NCBI RefSeq assembly: GCF_006715485.1
Contig: NZ_VFNH01000001.1
Span: forward strand, 1,302,001-1,366,000
Length of the DNA: 64,000 bases
From: Herbaspirillum sp. SJZ107
GTDB lineage: Bacteria > Pseudomonadota > Gammaproteobacteria > Burkholderiales > Burkholderiaceae_D
Direction: 5' to 3'
Below are positions 54,730 to 63,447 of the stretch, piece after piece (the first letter of the stretch is position 1; each line of letters opens with the position of its first letter). The notes beneath the pieces were generated by a model, which made no database searches, was not told the DNA's origin, and saw only the letters and a program-made list of their open reading frames with translations. Made by a program: the position numbers and the translations under genes.

Positions 54730-56985
54730 TCAGTCCTGCTTCACGCAATCCACGAAATACCCCAGCTTGCCATCGATCTCGCGCTTGACCAGGCCGTGCA
54801 CGTCGGTCTCGAAGCCCGGGAAGCGCTCGTTGAAGTCGCGTGCGAAGCGCAGGTAGTCGACGATGGTCCGGTTGAAGCGCTCGCCCGGGATCAGGAGCGG
54901 GATGCCCGGCGGGTACGGGGTCAGCAGGATGGCGGTGATGCGGCCTTCCAGCTCCTCGATCGCCACGCGCTCGATCTCGCGGTGCGCCATCTTGGCGAAG
55001 GCATCCGACGGTTTCATCGCAGGGATCATGTCCGACAAATACATCTCGGTGGTCAGGCGTGCCACGTCGCGCGACTTGTAGAAGTCGTGGATCTGCTGGC
55101 ACAGGTCGCGCAGGCCCCAGGTTTCGTAGCGCGGGTTGGCGGCCGTGAATTCCGGCATGATGCGCCACATCGGCTGGTTGCGGTCGTAGTCGTCCTTGAA
55201 CTGCTGCAGGGCGGTGACCAGCGTGTTCCAGCGGCCCTTGGTGATGCCGATCGTGAACAGGATGAAGAACGAGTACAGGCCGCACTTCTCGATGATCACG
55301 CCGTGCTCGGCGAGGTACTTGGTCACGATCGAGGCCGGGATGCCGGAGTCGCCGAAGGTGCCGTCCAGCGCCAGGCCCGGGGTCACCACGGTGGCCTTGA
55401 TCGGGTCCAGCATGTTGAAGCCTTCGGCCAGGTGGCCGAAGCCGTGCCAGGTGTCTTCGGCGTGGATCAGCCAGTCGGCCTGGGTGCCGATGCCTTCCTC
55501 GCTGGTGACTTGCGGGCCCCAGACCTTGAACCACCAGTCGTCGCCGATTTCCTCGTCGACCTTCTGCATCGCGCGGCGGAAGTCGAGCGCTTCGTAGATC
55601 GATTCCTCGACCAGCGCGGTGCCGCCCGGGGCTTCCATCATGGCCGCGGCGACGTCGCACGAGGCGATGATCGAGTACTGCGGCGACGTCGAGGTGTGCA
55701 TCAGGTAGGCTTCGTTGAAGGCGTCCTGGTCCAGCTTGACGGTTTCCGACTCGCGCACCAGCACCTGGGAGGCCTGCGACAGGCCGGCCAGCAGCTTGTG
55801 CGTCGACTGGGTCGAGAAGATCATCGACTCCTTGGCGCGCGGGCGGTCGCGGCCGATCGCATGCATGTTCTTGTAGAAGTCGTGGAAGGTCGCGTGCGGG
55901 ATCCAGGCTTCGTCGAAGTGCAGGGTGTCGATCTTGCCGTCCAGGAGTTCGCGCAGGACTTCGACGTTGTAGACCACGCCGTCGTAGGTCGACTGGGTGA
56001 TGGTCAGGATGCGCGGCTTCTTGTTCTTGGCTTCGCGCGCGAACGGATTCGCTTCGATCTTGCGCTGGATCGATTCAGGCGTGAATTCGGACAGCGGGAT
56101 CGGGCCGATGATGCCCAGGTTGTTCCGGGTCGGCATCAGGAATACCGGGATCGCGCCGCACATGATGATCGAGTGCAGGATCGACTTGTGGCAGTTGCGG
56201 TCGACCACGACGATGTCGCCCGGCGCCACGGTCGAGTGCCAGACCATCTTGTTCGAGGTCGAGGTGCCGTTGGTGACGAAGTAGCAGTGGTCGGCGTTGT
56301 AGATGCGCGCGGCGTTGCGCTCGGACTTGGCCACCGGGCCGGTGTGGTCGAGCAGCTGGCCCAGTTCTTCCACGGCGTTGCAGACGTCGGCGCGCAGCAT
56401 GTTCTCGCCGAAGAACTGGTGGAACATCTGGCCGATCGGCGACTTCAGGAAGGCGACGCCGCCCGAGTGGCCCGGGCAGTGCCAGGAATACGAACCGTCG
56501 TTGGCGTAGTTGACCAGCGCGCGGAAGAAGGGCGGCGCCAGGCTGTCCAGGTAGGCCTTGGCTTCGCGGATGATGTGGCGCGCGACGAATTCCGGCGTGT
56601 CCTCGAACATGTGGATGAAGCCGTGCAGCTCCTTCAGGATGTCGTTCGGGATGTGGCGGCTGGTGCGGGTCTCGCCGTAGATGTAGATCGGGATGTCCGA
56701 GTTCTTGTGGCGGATCTCCTGCACGAAGGCGCGCAGCGCACTGAGGGCGAAATTGGTCTCTTCGACCGTTCCGCCGCCGAATTCCTCATCGTCGATCGAC
56801 AGCACGAAGGCCGAGGCGCGCGACTGCTGCTGGGCGAACTGGGACAGGTCGCCATAGCTCGTCAGTCCCAGCACTTCCATGCCTTCTTTTTCCATCGCGG
56901 CCGCAAGCGCGCGAATGCCGAGGCCCGAGGTGTTCTCGGAACGGAAATCCTCGTCAATGATGACGATAGGGAAACGAAATTTCAT
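54730..56985 (-). CDS. Orn/Lys/Arg decarboxylase (fold type I, PLP-dependent)
   Basis: A 751-residue amino-acid decarboxylase producing a polyamine or cadaverine. The ATG at 56985 follows GGAG and begins MKFRFPIVIIDEDFRSENTS, the wing domain of long inducible-type decarboxylases. The PLP core is complete: HCPGHSGGVAF, FVTNGTSTSNKMVWHS, LHFDEAWIPHATFHDFY and the Schiff-base Lys in STQSTHKLLAGLSQ. A C-terminal domain ends GKLGYFVDCVKQD. Ornithine, lysine and arginine enzymes cannot be told apart by eye. No transporter or antizyme is linked. Confidence 0.9.
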   Translation of the reverse strand: MKFRFPIVIIDEDFRSENTSGLGIRALAAAMEKEGMEVLGLTSYGDLSQFAQQQSRASAFVLSIDDEEFGGGTVEETNFALSALRAFVQEIRHKNSDIPIYIYGETRTSRHIPNDILKELHGFIHMFEDTPEFVARHIIREAKAYLDSLAPPFFRALVNYANDGSYSWHCPGHSGGVAFLKSPIGQMFHQFFGENMLRADVCNAVEELGQLLDHTGPVAKSERNAARIYNADHCYFVTNGTSTSNKMVWHSTVAPGDIVVVDRNCHKSILHSIIMCGAIPVFLMPTRNNLGIIGPIPLSEFTPESIQRKIEANPFAREAKNKKPRILTITQSTYDGVVYNVEVLRELLDGKIDTLHFDEAWIPHATFHDFYKNMHAIGRDRPRAKESMIFSTQSTHKLLAGLSQASQVLVRESETVKLDQDAFNEAYLMHTSTSPQYSIIASCDVAAAMMEAPGGTALVEESIYEALDFRRAMQKVDEEIGDDWWFKVWGPQVTSEEGIGTQADWLIHAEDTWHGFGHLAEGFNMLDPIKATVVTPGLALDGTFGDSGIPASIVTKYLAEHGVIIEKCGLYSFFILFTIGITKGRWNTLVTALQQFKDDYDRNQPMWRIMPEFTAANPRYETWGLRDLCQQIHDFYKSRDVARLTTEMYLSDMIPAMKPSDAFAKMAHREIERVAIEELEGRITAILLTPYPPGIPLLIPGERFNRTIVDYLRFARDFNERFPGFETDVHGLVKREIDGKLGYFVDCVKQD

Positions 56986-57304
56986 CGACAGCTCCAAAGC
57001 GAAGCGCCGCGCACGCCGTCTTCCCGGTGGGGGAAGGCGGCCGGGCACGGCACCGAAAAAAATAAGAAGCGGATTTTCGCAGAAATGCGCGCTTGTTGGT
57101 GAAAAAATTATGGCTTTTAAGCCATCCCGTACCTGCGCCAGCCTAACGGCCTTTGGCGATCGGCGGCGCACTCTTGTCGAGCATGGCGCAATGCGGATCG
57201 GGTTTCGGCGCACTTAGGTTAATCGGCTAACGGAAGCGGACGCTGCAGGCCAATAAGCTGGAGTCCTGTCCTGCACCGCAACCGTTTCCCCATTTGAGGC
57301 CACC
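56986..57304. other. Divergent control region of decarboxylase and SRPBCC gene
   Basis: A 319-bp non-coding gap. It holds a 7-bp hairpin ATGGCTT / AAGCCAT (57110-57125) beside a GAAAAAATT tract, with CATAAT on the minus strand as a possible -10 for the decarboxylase. The rest is ordinary sequence, and I find no clear gene or riboswitch. Confidence 0.5.
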
Positions 57305-57799
57305 ATGAGTACCGTCCGCGTCGCATTCCAGAGCAAAGTCGCCACCAGCCCCGAAGAACTGTGGGACTGGAGCACGTCGGTACGCGGCGTCGACGCCGAG
57401 ATGGGGCCGGTCCTGAAGCTCGACTTCCCCAAGGGAATGACCCATATCCCGCGCGACGGCAGCGGGCTTGGCAAGCCGCTCGGCAATTGCAAGTTCCTGT
57501 TGTTCGGCCTCCTGCCGGTCGATTTGTCGCGCCTGACCTTCGTCGAGGTCGAGCCGGGCCGGCGCTTCGTCGAGCAGTCGCCGCTGCTGTCGATGAAGTC
57601 CTGGCGCCACGAGCGCACCATCGCGCCGGGGCCGGATGGCACCGAGGTGGTCGACCGCCTCGAATTCACGCCGCGCTTCGCACCGAAGGTCGTGACCTGG
57701 TTCATCTCCAAGTTCTTCCAGCACCGACACGACGTGCTCAGGCGCGTGTTCCGCGAACGCCGCGCAGCGGCGCGCCCGCAGGTCGCCCACCCGGCCTGA
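57305..57799 (+). CDS. SRPBCC (START-like) family protein
   Basis: A 164-residue helix-grip protein: VAFQSKVATSPEELWDWSTS begins the fold, LSRLTFVEVEPGRRFVEQSP and TEVVDRLEFTPRFAPKVVTW complete it. Members bind hydrophobic small molecules or act as polyketide cyclase-like enzymes. It has no signal peptide and stands alone on the plus strand; its ligand is unknown. Confidence 0.85.
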   Translation: MSTVRVAFQSKVATSPEELWDWSTSVRGVDAEMGPVLKLDFPKGMTHIPRDGSGLGKPLGNCKFLLFGLLPVDLSRLTFVEVEPGRRFVEQSPLLSMKSWRHERTIAPGPDGTEVVDRLEFTPRFAPKVVTWFISKFFQHRHDVLRRVFRERRAAARPQVAHPA

Positions 57800-57833
57800 G
57801 CGCGGGCGGCGGCGCTGCCGCCCAGCGCGCCGC

Positions 57834-58478
57834 TCAGTGCGTCGCTGTCCGTGCAGCTTCGTGCGTGGCCGGACCGGACGCCATCAGGGCGCCGAGCGGA
57901 TCGACGTGCAGGCCGGCGAAGGCGCCCAGCACGAAGCCGACGATCGCGACTACGTAGGTCACGCGCAGCAGCCAGCGGCGCCGGGTCAGCAGCACGATCG
58001 CCGCCAGCGAGATCGCGATCTGTTCGGCGGTGGTGGCCAGTGCCCACTGGTGGTGGCTGTGCAGCGCGCGTTCGGACCTTGCGTTCCAGACGTCGGACTC
58101 GTGCTCGTACTTCTCGGCTTCCTTCTTGATACCGCCCTTTTCGCTCTCGTAGCGGGCGACGTCGGCCTTGTACTTGGCAGCATCCACGCCCGGCAGCGAG
58201 GCGGCCAGTTCGGCCAGGTTCTGCTTGTTCGACTTGGCCTGGTAATAATTCCAGGAATTGGCTGCGGTGGTCTTGGCGATCGCCGCGTTGTTCTTGAAGA
58301 GGGCGGCGTCGTTCTGGGTGGCGCCGCCGAGGTAGCCGAACAGCGCGCCGACCGTGGCCAGCACGGCGGTCATCACCGCGATATTGTTGGAAAAGCTGTC
58401 GCCGTGGGCGCCGCCCTGTGCGACGTGTTCGACCGCGTGGTCGTGCGGTCCGTGTACGTGAAATCCGTGTCCTGACAT
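57834..58478 (-). CDS. DUF4337 family membrane protein
   Basis: A 214-residue protein. After a His-rich opening (HGFHVHGPHDHAVEHV) one helix follows (AVMTAVLATVGALFGYLGGA). A long helical domain (~60-150, NAAIAKTTAANSWNYYQAKS) lies before a second and third helix (AISLAAIVLLTRRRWLLRVT, YVVAIVGFVLGAFAGLHVDP). This is the DUF4337 plan, without known function. It begins 19 bp after folA on the same strand. Confidence 0.8.
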   Translation of the reverse strand: MSGHGFHVHGPHDHAVEHVAQGGAHGDSFSNNIAVMTAVLATVGALFGYLGGATQNDAALFKNNAAIAKTTAANSWNYYQAKSNKQNLAELAASLPGVDAAKYKADVARYESEKGGIKKEAEKYEHESDVWNARSERALHSHHQWALATTAEQIAISLAAIVLLTRRRWLLRVTYVVAIVGFVLGAFAGLHVDPLGALMASGPATHEAARTATH

Positions 58479-58497
58479 GCTGCGGGTACTTGTATGT

Positions 58498-58986
58498 TTA
58501 CGTGGTGCGTTCGTAGGTGACGAACGAGAAGTCGAAGTCGCCCTCGGCCGCGTGCTGCGGCTCGCGCGCGGTCGCGGTCCAGCGGGCGGCGTCGATCTCG
58601 GGGAAGAAGGTGTCGCAAGGGTAGACCTTGTCGATGTGGGTGACGATCATGCGGTCGGCCACATCCATCGCTTCGGCGAAGATCTGGGCGCCGCCGATGA
58701 TGCTTGCCGTGTCGCCGCCCACCATCGCGATCGCTTCCTCGAGCGAGTGGGCGACCTCGACGCCTTCATGCGTCCATCCGGGATTGCGCGTGACGACGAT
58801 GTTGCGGCGCTTGGGTAGCGGTCGGCCGATCGAGTCGAAGGTCTTGCGGCCCATGATGATCGGGTTGCCGAGCGTGACGCGCTTGAAGTGCGCCAGGTCT
58901 TCCGGCAGGTGCCAGGGCAGCCGGTTGTCGACGCCGATACCGCGCGCGGCGTCCATCGCGACCACGAGTGTCAGTTGTATTGCCAT
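58498..58986 (-). CDS. folA: Dihydrofolate reductase
   Basis: A 162-residue NADPH-dependent enzyme that makes tetrahydrofolate, the trimethoprim target. Signatures are VVAMDAARGIGVDNRLPWHL, PEDLAHFKRVTLGNPIIMGR and RKTFDSIGRPLPKRRNIVVT. Two ATGs lie six bases apart; the second (58986) sits 7 bases after GGAG while the first is only 2 bases away, so I chose the second. It lies 39 bp after the histidine-kinase gene and could be the end of that operon. Confidence 0.96.
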   Translation of the reverse strand: MAIQLTLVVAMDAARGIGVDNRLPWHLPEDLAHFKRVTLGNPIIMGRKTFDSIGRPLPKRRNIVVTRNPGWTHEGVEVAHSLEEAIAMVGGDTASIIGGAQIFAEAMDVADRMIVTHIDKVYPCDTFFPEIDAARWTATAREPQHAAEGDFDFSFVTYERTT

Positions 58987-59025
58987 ATTCATTCTCCGGG
59001 TGGAGCGGCATTCTAACAGCTGATG

Positions 59026-60396
59026 TCAGTCTGCGTCCTGCAGCGGGAAGCGCACGTGCACGTCGAGGCCACCCTGGGGCGCATCGCCGAGCGCGATTTT
59101 GGCACCCAGGCGGGCGGCAATGGTGCCGGTGATCGCCAGGCCGAGGCCGGAGCCGATCTGGCCGTTTCCGAGCACGCGGTAAAAGGCGTCGAACACGCGC
59201 GCGCGCTCGGCCGCCGGGATGCCGGGACCGCTATCCTCGACGTGCAGGTCGGCCCAGCGGCCCGCCGGCCCGGCGTCGACGCCGACGCGGATATCGACCC
59301 GGCCGCCCGGCGGCGTGTAGCGGATCGCGTTGTCGATCAGGTTCTTGACCAGGGTCTTGAGGTCGACCAGCGGCCCGGCCACCAGCGGGTCGGCGTCGCC
59401 GACCACGCCGAGGTCGATTCCCTTGGCCTCGGCCAGCGGCACCAGGTCTTCCAGGCATTCCAGGATCGCGCGCTTGAGCGAGACGGCGGCGCCGTCGCCG
59501 CTCTCGCCGGCAGCGGCTTCCTGGATGCGCGCCAGCGTCAGCAGCTGGTCGAGCAGGATGCGGGTGCGGCCGATGCCGGCCGACAGCGCGTCCAGGCGGG
59601 TGCGCGCTTCGGGCGACATCTCGCTTGCGGCAAGGCGCTCGGCCTGCAGCGACATCGCCGTCATCGGCGAGCGCAGCTCGTGGGCGGCGTCGGCAATGAA
59701 GCGGCGCTGGCGCGCGATGGTGCGCGCGGTACGGGCGATCAGGCGGTTGATCTCGGCGACGAAGGGCCAGACCTCCGACGGCAGCGCGCTGCGCTCCAGG
59801 TCTCCGGTCTCGTGTTCCTGGCGCGCACCCAGCTGCGCGGTGAGCGTGCGCAGCGGCCGGAACATCAGGCGCACCAGGATCGTCACCAGCAGCGCCAGCA
59901 GCGGCGCCAGCACCAGCAGCGGCATCACGGTGCGGGCGGCGTCGCCGCGCGCGATGGCGTCGCGCATCGCGGTCTGCTGGGCCACCGCGGCGCGGATGCC
60001 TTTGTCATTGGTGCGTACATAAACCCGCCACTGTTCGCCGCCGCTGTCGACGGTCTGCAGGCCGTCGGCCAGCTCGTCGGAAAAGCAGGGCGGCGGACCG
60101 TTGCAGAGGATCGGTCGGCCGCCTTCGCCCGCGATGAAGCGCAGCACGATGCGGGCATCGAAGTCGATGTCGCCGGCGCGTGCGCGCGCCTGCGGCGAGG
60201 CCGGCACCGCATCGAGCTTGCCGATGATCTGGCCGATCTGGCGCAGCTGCACGTCTTGCAGGCGGTGTGCATCCTCGGTGGCGTCGACGTACGAACGGGC
60301 GCCGGCGGCAAAGGCGCCGAGCAGGATCGTGGCCGAGATCCAGGCCGACAGCCGGAACCGCAGCGACGAGGCTAGCGGGCCTTCGCGACCATCCAT
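59026..60396 (-). CDS. Sensor histidine kinase (QseC/TctE-like)
   Basis: A 456-residue inner-membrane kinase: helix 1 (~12-32), a periplasmic sensor with a CNGPPPCF cysteine pair, helix 2 (~155-178), then a HAMP-like stretch. The His-box is ADAAHELRSPMTAMSLQAER, followed by the catalytic domain with NLIDNAIRYTPPGG and a DSGPGIPAAERARVF G1 box. The gene overlaps the response-regulator gene by 25 bp. The signal is not known. Confidence 0.93.
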   Translation of the reverse strand: MDGREGPLASSLRFRLSAWISATILLGAFAAGARSYVDATEDAHRLQDVQLRQIGQIIGKLDAVPASPQARARAGDIDFDARIVLRFIAGEGGRPILCNGPPPCFSDELADGLQTVDSGGEQWRVYVRTNDKGIRAAVAQQTAMRDAIARGDAARTVMPLLVLAPLLALLVTILVRLMFRPLRTLTAQLGARQEHETGDLERSALPSEVWPFVAEINRLIARTARTIARQRRFIADAAHELRSPMTAMSLQAERLAASEMSPEARTRLDALSAGIGRTRILLDQLLTLARIQEAAAGESGDGAAVSLKRAILECLEDLVPLAEAKGIDLGVVGDADPLVAGPLVDLKTLVKNLIDNAIRYTPPGGRVDIRVGVDAGPAGRWADLHVEDSGPGIPAAERARVFDAFYRVLGNGQIGSGLGLAITGTIAARLGAKIALGDAPQGGLDVHVRFPLQDAD

Positions 60397-61046
60397 CCGA
60401 CACCCCTCACGTTCTTGATGACCTCGCTGCCCAGCTTCTTGCGCAGCGCGTGGATCAGGAATTCGATCGCATTGCTTTCGACTTCCTCGTTCCAGCCATA
60501 CACGCGGTGCTCGAGTTCGGCGCGCGACAGGATCGCGCCGGGGCGCACCAGCAGCGCCTGCAGCAGCGAGAACTCGCGCGCGGTCAGGCGCACGGCTTCC
60601 GCGTCGCCGTTCTTCGCTTCATGGGTGACCGGGTCCAGTTGGACGATGCCGTTCCCCAGCCGCAGTGCGCCGCCGTTGCCGCCGCCATCCCGGCGCCGCA
60701 CCAGCGCGCGCATGCGCGCCAGCAGCTCGCTCATCGCGAACGGCTTCACCAGGTAGTCGTCGGCCCCTTCGTCCAGGCCGGCAACGCGGTCTTCGGTGGC
60801 TTCGCGCGCGCTCAGCACCAGCACCGGGACGTCGTTGCGCGCGGCGCGGATCGCCCGCAGCACGCTCATGCCGTCGGTGCGCGGCAGGTTCAGGTCGAGC
60901 AGCACCATCTCGTAGTGCAGGGTCTGCAGCGTGGACAGCGCGCTCTCGCCATCGCACACCCAATCGGCGGCATAGCTGGCGTCGCGCAGCGCCGACTGCA
61001 CCACGCTGCCGATCATCGGGTCGTCTTCGACCAGTAATACTCTCAT
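60372..61046 (-). CDS. OmpR-family response regulator (QseB-like)
   Basis: A 224-residue regulator. Receiver: MRVLLVEDDPMIGSVVQSAL with the acidic pair, phospho-Asp in MVLLDLNLPRTDG and the YLVKPFAMSEL lysine. DNA-binding domain: LTAREFSLLQALLVRPGAIL and IEFLIHALRKKLG. Its ATG shares bases with the ybdK stop codon (ATGA), so translation is coupled. It should regulate this operon, including the antiporter, in response to its kinase. Confidence 0.93.
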   Translation of the reverse strand: MRVLLVEDDPMIGSVVQSALRDASYAADWVCDGESALSTLQTLHYEMVLLDLNLPRTDGMSVLRAIRAARNDVPVLVLSAREATEDRVAGLDEGADDYLVKPFAMSELLARMRALVRRRDGGGNGGALRLGNGIVQLDPVTHEAKNGDAEAVRLTAREFSLLQALLVRPGAILSRAELEHRVYGWNEEVESNAIEFLIHALRKKLGSEVIKNVRGVGWMVAKAR

Positions 61047-62239
61047 CCCGGCATGCTCCCGTTCCTGGCAGGCGCGTCGAACATCTCGGCAGCCACGCGC
61101 GCCAGGTCGTTCATGCCGGCGCCGGCCGCCATGTGTGCGTTCAGCCAGCCAGCCTGGCCGCCGTCGCGCAGCAGTTCGTCGATCAGCACGCACGCCGCCG
61201 GGAAATCGGGATCCTCGGAGCGCGCGGCCAGGCGCGCCAGGTCGGCGCGCACCACCTGCTCGACCGGGCGCGCGATGCCGGTTTCGGGGTCGATCCAGTT
61301 GGCGTGCACGCCATCCTTGGCCGCGTTGAAGCGGTTCCAGGTGTAGACGTCGCGCGAGCCCTCGGCCGGCCAGGTGCCGGGCTGCGCGGCGACCTCGATG
61401 CACAGCTCGCGCGCGTAGCAGGCCAGGGCCGCCGCATGCGACGGGTGCAGCGGCGTGTCCAGTACGCGCAGCTCGATGGTGCCGTATTCCGGCTTGGGCC
61501 GCACGTCCCAGTAGAAATCCTTGATGCTGTTGACGATGCCGTGCGCGGCCAGGCGCGCGAAATGGGCCGCGAACTGGTCCCAGCTGCGGATGTCGGGCGG
61601 CATGGTGCCGCTCATCGGGAAGGCGCCGACCACGTTGCTGCGCGCGCTGCAGAAGCCGGAGTCCTCCCCCTGCCAGCACGGCGAACTGGCCGACAGCGCG
61701 ATGAACAGCGGCGCGCGCTGGGTCAGCCAGGCGCCCACGCGCACGGCTTCGTCGGCACTGGGCATCCCGATGTGCACGTGCATGCCGAACACGGTGAACA
61801 TCTTGGCCAGGTAGCCGTACTTGCGCGCCGATTCGCGGTAGCGGTCCTTCGGGTAGATGCGCTGCTCGTTCCACTTCTGGAAGGGATGGGCGCCGCCGCC
61901 CGAGATCGCCGCGCCGACCGCGAAGGCGGCGCGCTGGACGCTGGTGCGGATCTCTTCCAGCTGCCCGGCGGCAGCGCGGAAGCCCGTCAATACCGAAGTG
62001 GCGACTTCCAGCATCGAGGTGGTGATTTCCGGCGTCGCCACCCAGTCCTTTTCCTGCCTGTCGAGCAGCAGCAGGATGTCCGGCGCCGCCGGCAGCAGGT
62101 CGTGGGTCAGGCGGTCGAGCACCATCAGCTCCAGCTCGATGCCCATCGTGCCCAGCTGCGAGCGGGCGAACGGCGGCAGGAAGGCGGGGCCGCGGCCGGC
62201 GACGGCGCGGGCCTGGGCTTCATCTGTCGTAGTCGTCAT
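61043..62239 (-). CDS. YbdK family carboxylate-amine ligase (GCS2-like)
   Basis: A 398-residue ATP-dependent ligase of the glutamate-cysteine ligase type 2 family. It shows LGTMGIELELMVLDRLTHDL, a TPEITTSMLEVATSVLTGFR segment, GAHPFQKWNEQRIYPKDRYR and FGMHVHIGMPSADEAVR. E. coli YbdK has weak gamma-glutamylcysteine ligase activity; the true product in most bacteria is unknown. The ATG overlaps the antiporter stop codon. Confidence 0.9.
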   Translation of the reverse strand: MTTTTDEAQARAVAGRGPAFLPPFARSQLGTMGIELELMVLDRLTHDLLPAAPDILLLLDRQEKDWVATPEITTSMLEVATSVLTGFRAAAGQLEEIRTSVQRAAFAVGAAISGGGAHPFQKWNEQRIYPKDRYRESARKYGYLAKMFTVFGMHVHIGMPSADEAVRVGAWLTQRAPLFIALSASSPCWQGEDSGFCSARSNVVGAFPMSGTMPPDIRSWDQFAAHFARLAAHGIVNSIKDFYWDVRPKPEYGTIELRVLDTPLHPSHAAALACYARELCIEVAAQPGTWPAEGSRDVYTWNRFNAAKDGVHANWIDPETGIARPVEQVVRADLARLAARSEDPDFPAACVLIDELLRDGGQAGWLNAHMAAGAGMNDLARVAAEMFDAPARNGSMPG

Positions 62240-63447
62240 GCTTCGTTCCCTTCATGTGTTTCGCCGGCCAGGCGCAGGCCGGCCCAGGTGACCGCGGGCG
62301 CGGCCAGCACGTTCAGCGCCAGCAGGGCCTGCATCAGGCGGTGCGCGCTCTCGCTCAGGTAAGCCGCATTCGAAATCGAGCTGTCCACTACCAGCGTGCT
62401 GAAGCTGACCAGCGAGCAGGCGGCCAGCGCGATCGCGTGTTTCTTGCGCCTGCTCCAGGCTTGCCCGGGCACCAGCGCCAGCCGGGTCAGGGCGATGCGC
62501 GCACCGAACACCAGCAGCGCCGCCAGCAGGACCGACCAGTGCAGCAGCTGCTGGAACTGGACCAGCGCCGCCGACATCATGAACAGCAGCGCGTAGCCGA
62601 TGTCCTGCACGGTCTTGATCTGGGCCTGGAACACGTTGTCGCGCTTTTCGGCGTTGCGCAGCAGGAGACCCATCAGCAGCAGCGACAGCAGCGCGCTCGA
62701 CGAGGTCACCGAGCACAGGCCGAGGTCCATCATCAGCGTCGCCAGCAGGATACCCGGTCGCAGGCCGGCCTGGGCGCTCGACAGGCGTGCGGCGACCGTG
62801 TACACGGCGTAGCACGCCAGGGCAATGCCGGCGCCCTGCAGCAGCTTGCCGCCCTGGAGCAGCAGCTGCCCGGCGAAGGGCGCTTCCTGCACCGCGCCGT
62901 GGCTGCGCAGCCAGGCCAGCGACACCGACAGCGCGACCAGCGCCACCAGGTGGCTCAGGCCGACCGTATTGGCGGCGGCGTAGGTGGCCACGCCGCTGGC
63001 GTTGTTGTCGGCCACCATCGAGGTGAACACGACCGGGTTCACGGCGACCAGGATCGCGGCGATGAAGGCCGCCTCGGCCCAGGCCAGGCCGAACACGCGC
63101 AGCAGCACCAGGGTGCCGGCGCCGCGCAGCACGCAGCCGAGCGCCAGCGAGGCGCCCTGGGCGCGGCTGCGCCACAGCCAGGCCAGGTCGGTCTTGCGCC
63201 CGGCCTCGAACAGCACCAGCGCCGAAGCGGCGTTGAGCAGCTCCTGAAAATAGGTCAGCAGGGCGCCGTCGACCACCTTCAAGCCGCTCACGCCCAGGAT
63301 CAGGCCCGCCACCACGGCGCCGTACAGCCGCGGGACGCCGCGCTTCTGCAGCAGCACGCCGATCACCTGCGACAGCAGCAGGCCGGCGCCGATGATGGCC
63401 AGCGGCGAGAACAGGAACAGCGGCAGTCCGCCGCTTTCCTCATTCAT
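62236..63447 (-). CDS. Cation/proton antiporter (CPA2, KefB/NapA-like)
   Basis: A 403-residue inner-membrane protein of about 11-12 helices. FSPLAIIGAGLLLSQVIGVL, VPRLYGAVVAGLILGVSGLK and AASALVLFEAGRKTDLAWLW mark the Na+/H+ exchanger fold. It lacks the C-terminal TrkA-N domain found in KefB and KefC. A long linker (~170-230) contains Gly-Ala-rich helices. Its ATG overlaps the stop of the edge-truncated gene by 8 bp. Ion specificity is unknown. Confidence 0.85.
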   Translation of the reverse strand: MNEESGGLPLFLFSPLAIIGAGLLLSQVIGVLLQKRGVPRLYGAVVAGLILGVSGLKVVDGALLTYFQELLNAASALVLFEAGRKTDLAWLWRSRAQGASLALGCVLRGAGTLVLLRVFGLAWAEAAFIAAILVAVNPVVFTSMVADNNASGVATYAAANTVGLSHLVALVALSVSLAWLRSHGAVQEAPFAGQLLLQGGKLLQGAGIALACYAVYTVAARLSSAQAGLRPGILLATLMMDLGLCSVTSSSALLSLLLMGLLLRNAEKRDNVFQAQIKTVQDIGYALLFMMSAALVQFQQLLHWSVLLAALLVFGARIALTRLALVPGQAWSRRKKHAIALAACSLVSFSTLVVDSSISNAAYLSESAHRLMQALLALNVLAAPAVTWAGLRLAGETHEGNEA